NCBI GenBank assembly: GCA_040752855.1
Contig: JBFMHP010000012.1
Coordinates: 86,258-150,257, forward strand
Direction: 5' to 3'
Length of the DNA stretch: 64,000 nt
From: JBFMHP01 sp040752855
GTDB taxonomy: Bacteria > Pseudomonadota > Gammaproteobacteria > RBG-16-57-12
The translations under genes and the position numbers were made by a program. The first letter of the stretch is position 1; every line of letters begins with the position of its first letter. The notes beneath the pieces were generated by a model. That model was given only the letters and a program-made list of their open reading frames with translations, was not told the DNA's origin and did no database searches. Of the stretch, positions 59,867-64,000 are shown one piece after another.

Positions 59867-60793
59867 CTATTGCACCGTGTGCTTGAGTTGGTCGATGTGT
59901 TGACGCAGGCAGTCGAAGTCGGCGCAAAACACGATGCCGGCTTCGTCGCAGCTGCGCGCATAGGCGCGCGCCGCGCTGCCGCCGACGATCACGGCCACCT
60001 GTTCCGGCAATTGCAGGCGCACGCGCTTGAGATCGTTGGTCACGAGCGGGTCTTCGCTGGGGTAGCTCACACTCAGCGCAACCACGCTGGCCTGTGCCTG
60101 AGCGGCCGCCGCGACGATCTCGGCGGCCGGCGTGCTGGGATTGAGATAGATCGTTCTGAAGCCCTCGGCCGCCAGATACACCGAGACCATTAAGGCCCCC
60201 AGTTCATGCACCTGACCGACCGGGGTGGTCACGATGGCGGTCTGACCGGCGCTGCGTACGTTCAGAGATTTGCGGACGTTGACCAGAAAGTCGGCGATCT
60301 GGGCGGTCGCGGCGTGTTCGTGAAACACGCGCAGCTTGCCCTCCGCCCATTCCCGACCGATAGCGCCGATCAAAGGGCTTACGATCTCCTCTAGCAGCAC
60401 GGGCAGCGGATGGCTGGTCGCGGCGTGCGCCAGAGCGTTCGCCAAGGCGTCGGGAGACAGGTCTCTGACCGCTTGCAGACAGGCGTTGAGATGGCGCTGG
60501 GGCGCGGATTTGGGCTCCTGTTCGGCGACCAGTCCGCCAAGGGGGGCGCGATCATCGGAGATCAGTTGCGTCAGGGCTTCGTTGCTCAGGCTCACGATCT
60601 GGCCGATACGTCTACCGGCCTGGGTCGCGCGCCGCAGGAGGATCAGGCGCTCAATATCCTCGTCGGTATATACCCGCTGACTGGTTTTGTCGCGTTGCGG
60701 CGTAACGGCCCCGTAGCGTTTTTCCCAGACCCGGATGCAGTCGACGCTCAAGCCTGTGCGGCGTGCAACGGCTTGTATCGGATGTCTCGCCAT
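59867..60793 (-). CDS. Second MerR-family B12-type photoreceptor (LitR/CarH-like)
   Basis: 308 residues from ATG 60793 (GGGGAAGAAG box; an ATG five codons earlier lacks one). MerR helix: IQAVARRTGLSVDCIRVWEK and SQRVYTDEDIERL. The cobalamin domain keeps W-x9-E-H (REWAEGKLRVFHEH) but has Gln instead of Asp/Glu in QVHELG, the His-loop that faces B12. It may bind B12 differently or work as a partner of LitR. It starts the unit with glutathione peroxidase and the YbgA-like gene. Confidence 0.85.
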   Translation of the reverse strand: MARHPIQAVARRTGLSVDCIRVWEKRYGAVTPQRDKTSQRVYTDEDIERLILLRRATQAGRRIGQIVSLSNEALTQLISDDRAPLGGLVAEQEPKSAPQRHLNACLQAVRDLSPDALANALAHAATSHPLPVLLEEIVSPLIGAIGREWAEGKLRVFHEHAATAQIADFLVNVRKSLNVRSAGQTAIVTTPVGQVHELGALMVSVYLAAEGFRTIYLNPSTPAAEIVAAAAQAQASVVALSVSYPSEDPLVTNDLKRVRLQLPEQVAVIVGGSAARAYARSCDEAGIVFCADFDCLRQHIDQLKHTVQ

Positions 60794-60847
60794 GGACTTC
60801 TTCCCCATGTAGTCACTCTAGAGTAGGTTTAGCGTACGGGTTCATAA

Positions 60848-60860
60848 TTGTCTAGGACAA
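60848..60860. promoter_or_regulatory. Inverted repeat in the promoter of the second MerR gene
   Basis: TTGTCTAGGACAA is a 5-3-5 palindrome. On the minus strand TAGACA overlaps it as a possible -35, with TAAACC 17 bases on as the -10. It has the same 3-base centre as the LitR operators but other halves. It may be the operator of this second regulator. Confidence 0.45.
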
Positions 60861-60884
60861 CATTGAAACCAGAGGAGGTGCACC

Positions 60885-61199
60885 ATGTCAGAGGTATTCC
60901 CGATCAACCAATTTCACAATATCGGAGTGATTGCCCGCGTGGCGCGGGTGCTCGCAGCCAAGCTGCTTTCCTTTGCAATCGCCTACGTAATGATGAGTTA
61001 CTCATTGATTATTCAAGAATATTACTTCGGTTTGGTCATGGCTCCGATTGTGTATCTGCTGTTTACCGGCCTGCTCGGCTGGGACCCGATCGAGGCGCTG
61101 GACCGGCGCCTGAAATGGCAGCGATCCGTGGGCGAGATTCGCAGCGGCTTCGCCGAGAACCACGTCAGATACGCGGTTATTGTCAAAGACAAAATATGA
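60885..61199 (+). CDS. Small membrane protein, DUF2892-like
   Basis: 104 residues with two hydrophobic helices (LAAKLLSFAIAYVMMSYSL and FGLVMAPIVYLLFTGLLGW) and the motif GLLGWDPIEALDRR, like the DUF2892 (YgaP membrane) family. GAGGAGG precedes ATG 60885. It is divergent from the second MerR gene, so both may share the palindrome at 60848. Function unknown. Confidence 0.65.
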   Translation: MSEVFPINQFHNIGVIARVARVLAAKLLSFAIAYVMMSYSLIIQEYYFGLVMAPIVYLLFTGLLGWDPIEALDRRLKWQRSVGEIRSGFAENHVRYAVIVKDKI

Positions 61200-61312
61200 A
61201 CAAACTGGCTTAATCGGTCTCTTTAGCGAAAGTCTAGCCTTACCCCCTGCAATGGAGTGCAAGCCCATCCCCCTCACGCCTAAGGTCTGGGGGGTTACCC
61301 CCTGAGTGGGGC

Positions 61313-61338
61313 CCGGGACCCCTTGTCCCGGTTTTTTT
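61313..61338 (+). terminator. Terminator after the DUF2892-like gene
   Basis: Stem CCGGGAC / GTCCCGG, loop CCCTT, then seven T. Another G/C hairpin (GGGGGTTACCCCC) lies 25 bases upstream. It ends the rightward transcript; the remaining DNA up to imuA contains only the LexA site. Confidence 0.85.
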
Positions 61339-61483
61339 GAATTGTGGTCGGCCGTCAACCAATGGCGGCCGACCGGTTGTCTTCGAAATAAAGCCTGTAT
61401 TCATGCCCCCCCTTGAGCCGCCTCGCCACGAACCGGATGCGAGAAATGCGGCCAAAGATTTGCTATTTGGATTGCGCCAATTA

Positions 61484-61503
61484 TACTGTATATAATTACA
61501 GTA
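61484..61503 (+). promoter_or_regulatory. LexA (SOS) box before imuA
   Basis: TACTGTATATAATTACAGTA matches the consensus TACTGTATATATATACAGTA at 18 of 20 positions, with CTG-N10-CAG intact. It lies 18 bases before the imuA start, over the likely promoter. imuA-imuB under LexA is known from many proteobacteria. Confidence 0.9.
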
Positions 61504-61521
61504 TTTTGAGCCTGTGTATCC

Positions 61522-62136
61522 ATGGCGGCTGATTTAGAACAGTTATTGCAGGATAACCGCGTGATCTGGCGTGGCCGCGGGGCGAGTCAGGCGCCCAAGC
61601 GCGGGCGTGCCACCGGGTTTGCCGCGCTGGATGAGTTGCTGCCGGAAGGCGGTTGGCCGGCCGATGCGATGGTGGAGTTGTGGGTGCCTCACTGGGGCGT
61701 GGGCGAGTTGCAACTCTTGCGCCCGGCGATGGCGGCGGCCAGCGCCGCAGGCGGGTGGGTAGTGTGGATCGCACCGCCTTACGTCCCGTATGCGTCGGCG
61801 CTGCAAGGCTGGGGTCTTGATCTGCGGCGTCTGCTGGTGGTGCAGCCGCCGCAGCGGGAGGTGGCCTGGGTGATGGAGCAGGCGCTGCGGCAAACGCGCT
61901 GCGCCATGGTGCTGGCCTGGCCGGAAGGCTTGAAACCGGTGACGGTGCGCCGCCTGCAATTGGCGGCGGAGGCGGGGCGCAGTCTGGGCATTTTGCTCGA
62001 TCGGCAACCGCAGGTTTCCTTGCCGGTGGCGTTGCGGATATCTCTGGCCCCCCACGAACAAGGTGTGCGCGTGACGGTATTGAAAAGCCGTGCCGCCTGC
62101 CGTCGTCAATCGATCATCCTGGACGTGCAACCGTAA
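61522..62136 (+). CDS. imuA: ImuA, RecA-like mutasome protein
   Basis: 204 residues: FAALDELLPEGGWPADAMVELW at the start and a degenerate RecA core without a clear Walker A. Later segments LLVVQPPQREVAWVMEQALR and MVLAWPEGLKPVTVRRLQLAAE match the SulA-like/ImuA family. It joins ImuB and DnaE2 in damage-induced mutagenesis. The stop and the imuB start share one base (TAATG). Confidence 0.9.
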   Translation: MAADLEQLLQDNRVIWRGRGASQAPKRGRATGFAALDELLPEGGWPADAMVELWVPHWGVGELQLLRPAMAAASAAGGWVVWIAPPYVPYASALQGWGLDLRRLLVVQPPQREVAWVMEQALRQTRCAMVLAWPEGLKPVTVRRLQLAAEAGRSLGILLDRQPQVSLPVALRISLAPHEQGVRVTVLKSRAACRRQSIILDVQP

Positions 62137-63635
62137 TGGCCCGCCGTGCCTTGGCAGGGGCGCCCCTGCAACAGACCCTGTTTGAACCGACACCACCGGA
62201 ATCGCGCTCCCGGGCGCGTCCCGCCTATGGCGCGTTGTGGGCGGCGCTTCATCTGCCCCGATTGAGCCTGGAGGTGTTGTCCGGGGAGGATGCCGATGCG
62301 CCGCGGTTGGTGGCCCAGCTCCAGGGAGGGCAGCCGCGGGCGTGGGTGGTTTCTGAGACTGCCCATGACGCCGGAGTCAGGACGGGGATGACGCTGACCG
62401 AGGCCTACGCCCTGTGCCCCGAGTTGGTGGTGATCCCCCGTAACCAGGAGCACGAACAGGCGGCCTTGCGGCAACTGGCCGAGTGGGCCGGGCAGTACAC
62501 CTCCATGGTGAGTCTGGAGCCGGACGGTCTGCTGCTGGAATTGGCGTGCAGCCTGCGGCTGTTTGGCGGGCTGGATCGGCTGTTGGCGCAGCTGCGCAGC
62601 GACGCCGCTAAATTGGACCATGTGGTAACCCTGGCGCTGGCGCCGACAGCGCAGTCGGCCCTGTTGTTGGCGTGCTGCGGCGAGCCGGTGGTCGTCGAAG
62701 ATAGCCACGCCTTGCGCAGCGCGCTGGGCGGTCTGCCGATCACCGCGTTGCCGTTGAGCGCCAAACAAGCCGTGCTGGCGAGACGCCTGGGGTTGCGCAC
62801 CCTGCGCGATCTGTGGCGTTTGCCGAGTGATGGTTTGGCCAAGCGTTTTGGTACCGGGTTTACTGACTATCTGGATCGGCTGCTGGGTCACACACCGGAA
62901 CCGCGGCTGGCCTATCAACGCGCGCCCACCTTCAGCAGCCGTTGGGCCTTTCCCATGGAGACCGACAAGCACAGCTTTATCTTCCACGCCTTGGAAAAAT
63001 TGACCGCACAATTGGTGCGCTTCATGCGCCGACGGGCGCTGTCCCTCACCCGGCTGGAGGTAGTGTTTTATCACAGTCAACGGCCGGCCAGCCGCATGGA
63101 ACTGGGCAGCCGGCAAGCGTGCCATGAGGCAGCGCATCTGTTGATGTTGTTGCACGAAAAATTGGAGCGGGAGCAGTTGGTCGCGCCGGTTGTGGAGCTG
63201 GAGCTGGTGGTCACCGAGTTCCATGACTTCGTGCCCGCGGCCCACGCGATGTTTGCCGACGGGATGCCGCAGGATGACGCCCCCTGGGAGCAGTTCCTCG
63301 ACAAACTCCAGACGCGCCTGGGACGCCATGCCGTCACCGGCCTGCAACTGCTGGACGATCATCGCCCGGAGCGGGCGTGGGACTACGGCGCCCCCCTGTC
63401 GGGCGAGGCCGACCCGCAGCGCCCGGCGTGGTTGCTGCCCGCACCGCAGCGCCTGGCCAACAGCCTGCAAGGGATGCAACTGTTATCCGAGCCGGAACGG
63501 ATCGAAGGCGGCTGGTGGGACGGCTTTGATATTCGTCGTGACTACTATCGCGCCGTGGATGGAGGCGGGCGGCGCCTATGGCTGTATCGAGACTTGAACG
63601 ATCGGCAGTGGTATCTGCACGGACTGTTTGCATGA
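62136..63635 (+). CDS. imuB: ImuB, Y-family polymerase-like mutasome protein
   Basis: 499 residues related to DinB polymerases (LWAALHLPRLSLEVL, GVRTGMTLTEAYALCPELVV, LACSLRLFGG), but the usual catalytic Asp and Asp-Glu residues are not there, as in other ImuB proteins that act as adapters. The middle has the helix-hairpin-helix RRLGLRTLRDLWRLPSDGLAKRFG. The expected third gene, dnaE2 (imuC), is not in the 365 bases that remain. Confidence 0.92.
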   Translation: MARRALAGAPLQQTLFEPTPPESRSRARPAYGALWAALHLPRLSLEVLSGEDADAPRLVAQLQGGQPRAWVVSETAHDAGVRTGMTLTEAYALCPELVVIPRNQEHEQAALRQLAEWAGQYTSMVSLEPDGLLLELACSLRLFGGLDRLLAQLRSDAAKLDHVVTLALAPTAQSALLLACCGEPVVVEDSHALRSALGGLPITALPLSAKQAVLARRLGLRTLRDLWRLPSDGLAKRFGTGFTDYLDRLLGHTPEPRLAYQRAPTFSSRWAFPMETDKHSFIFHALEKLTAQLVRFMRRRALSLTRLEVVFYHSQRPASRMELGSRQACHEAAHLLMLLHEKLEREQLVAPVVELELVVTEFHDFVPAAHAMFADGMPQDDAPWEQFLDKLQTRLGRHAVTGLQLLDDHRPERAWDYGAPLSGEADPQRPAWLLPAPQRLANSLQGMQLLSEPERIEGGWWDGFDIRRDYYRAVDGGGRRLWLYRDLNDRQWYLHGLFA

Positions 63636-63673
63636 TCGCGCCGTACTGCTGCTCGTGCCGTTCTGGTGATGCG

Positions 63674-64000
63674 AAGCGACCGCCGTAATTTCATGGACAA
63701 AATTGTCAGGCGCAGTTCCTTCTCCCACAGGGAGAAGGCCAGGATGAGGGAATCAAAAAAATGATCTGTGTCGTGATCCCCTCACCCCAGCCCTCTCCCA
63801 GAGGGAGAGGGAGCCAAGCGACTGTCGTAATTTCATCGACAAAATTGCAGGCGCAGTTCCTTCTCCCTCAGGGAGAAGGACAGGATGAGGGAATATATAA
63901 AAAGTTACCTTTAGTTGATCCCCTCACCCCAGCCCTCTTCCAGAGGGGGAGGGAGCCAAGCGACCGCGGTGATTTCATGGACAAAATTTACGGGGCCCGT
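63674..64000. repeat. 142-base tandem repeat with REP-type palindromes (element 8)
   Basis: The phrase AAGCGAC-x-GTAATTTCAT starts at 63674, 63816 and 63958, a period of exactly 142 bases, so two full units and part of a third reach the window edge. Each unit has CCTTCTCCC-x-CAGGGAGAAGG and CCCTCTCCCAGAGGGAGAGG arms with a variable AT-rich middle. No gene is seen after imuB. Confidence 0.75.

Noticed and set aside
63674..64000. Tandem array as a CRISPR
   Set aside because: The period is 142 bases, the repeated part is longer than the variable part, and no cas gene is near.

Overview
The window is GC-rich, densely coded chromosomal DNA of a gammaproteobacterium. Two conserved blocks point there: queG | nnr-tsaE-amiB-mutL (22.8-29.3 kb) and yoaA-tsaB (10.7-13.4 kb) have the gene order found in E. 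coli. Several c-type cytochromes, B12-dependent light regulators and abundant REP-type palindromes suggest an environmental member of the Chromatiales kind, but the genus cannot be read from the sequence. I found no rRNA, tRNA or CRISPR array.

Layout. 0-2 kb: a chemotaxis-type signalling unit. 2.3-6.2 kb: a redox operon of cytochrome b561, SHP-type cytochrome c, diheme cytochrome c, a PepSY protein and a PhoP/PhoQ-like two-component pair. 6.3-31 kb: mostly housekeeping genes (OmpA-like lipoprotein, HD-GYP protein, YoaA helicase, TsaB/TsaE, pentapeptide lipoprotein, RsgA, M48 peptidase, Orn, YbiT, RlmA, QueG, Nnr, AmiB, MutL). 29.8-32 kb: a small group with two good Fur boxes, including an unannotated 50-residue protein. 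32-36 kb: cytochrome c, then a divergent DUF1338 (HglS-like) / ALDH7 (AmaB-like) pair that fits lysine-aminoadipate breakdown. 36-43 kb: an accessory stretch with secreted proteins, a four-repeat DUF4397 lipoprotein, an IS3-type transposase scrap, a DUF3047 gene remnant, and an AT-richer frameshifted membrane-protein gene between imperfect direct repeats. 43-46 kb: an epimerase, DgkA, a PAP2 phosphatase and TerC.

46.3-61 kb is the most interesting part and looks like a light / singlet-oxygen response locus: photolyase, two MerR regulators with adenosylcobalamin-type photosensory domains (LitR/CarH), an SDR, and a long leftward operon of FAD oxidoreductase, DUF1365, Cfa-like methyltransferase, MFS carrier, DUF3833, chalcone-isomerase-like and CIA30 genes. 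Near-identical 17-base operators (TGTAyA-type halves around a 3-base centre) overlap predicted promoters at 54.34 kb (FAD operon), 57.09 kb (litR-phrB / SDR) and 40.07 kb (DUF4397 lipoprotein), with a perfect palindrome at 40.19 kb; this ties a distant lipoprotein gene to the same regulon. The 3' end of the operon carries an old 1.3-kb tandem duplication whose junction made an in-frame CIA30-DUF3833 chimera.

The window ends with a LexA-box-controlled imuA-imuB mutasome pair and a 142-base-period tandem repeat. Intergenic spaces hold a family of REP-doublet elements; four have terminal inverted repeats and look like complete MITE-like units of about 175-205 bases.
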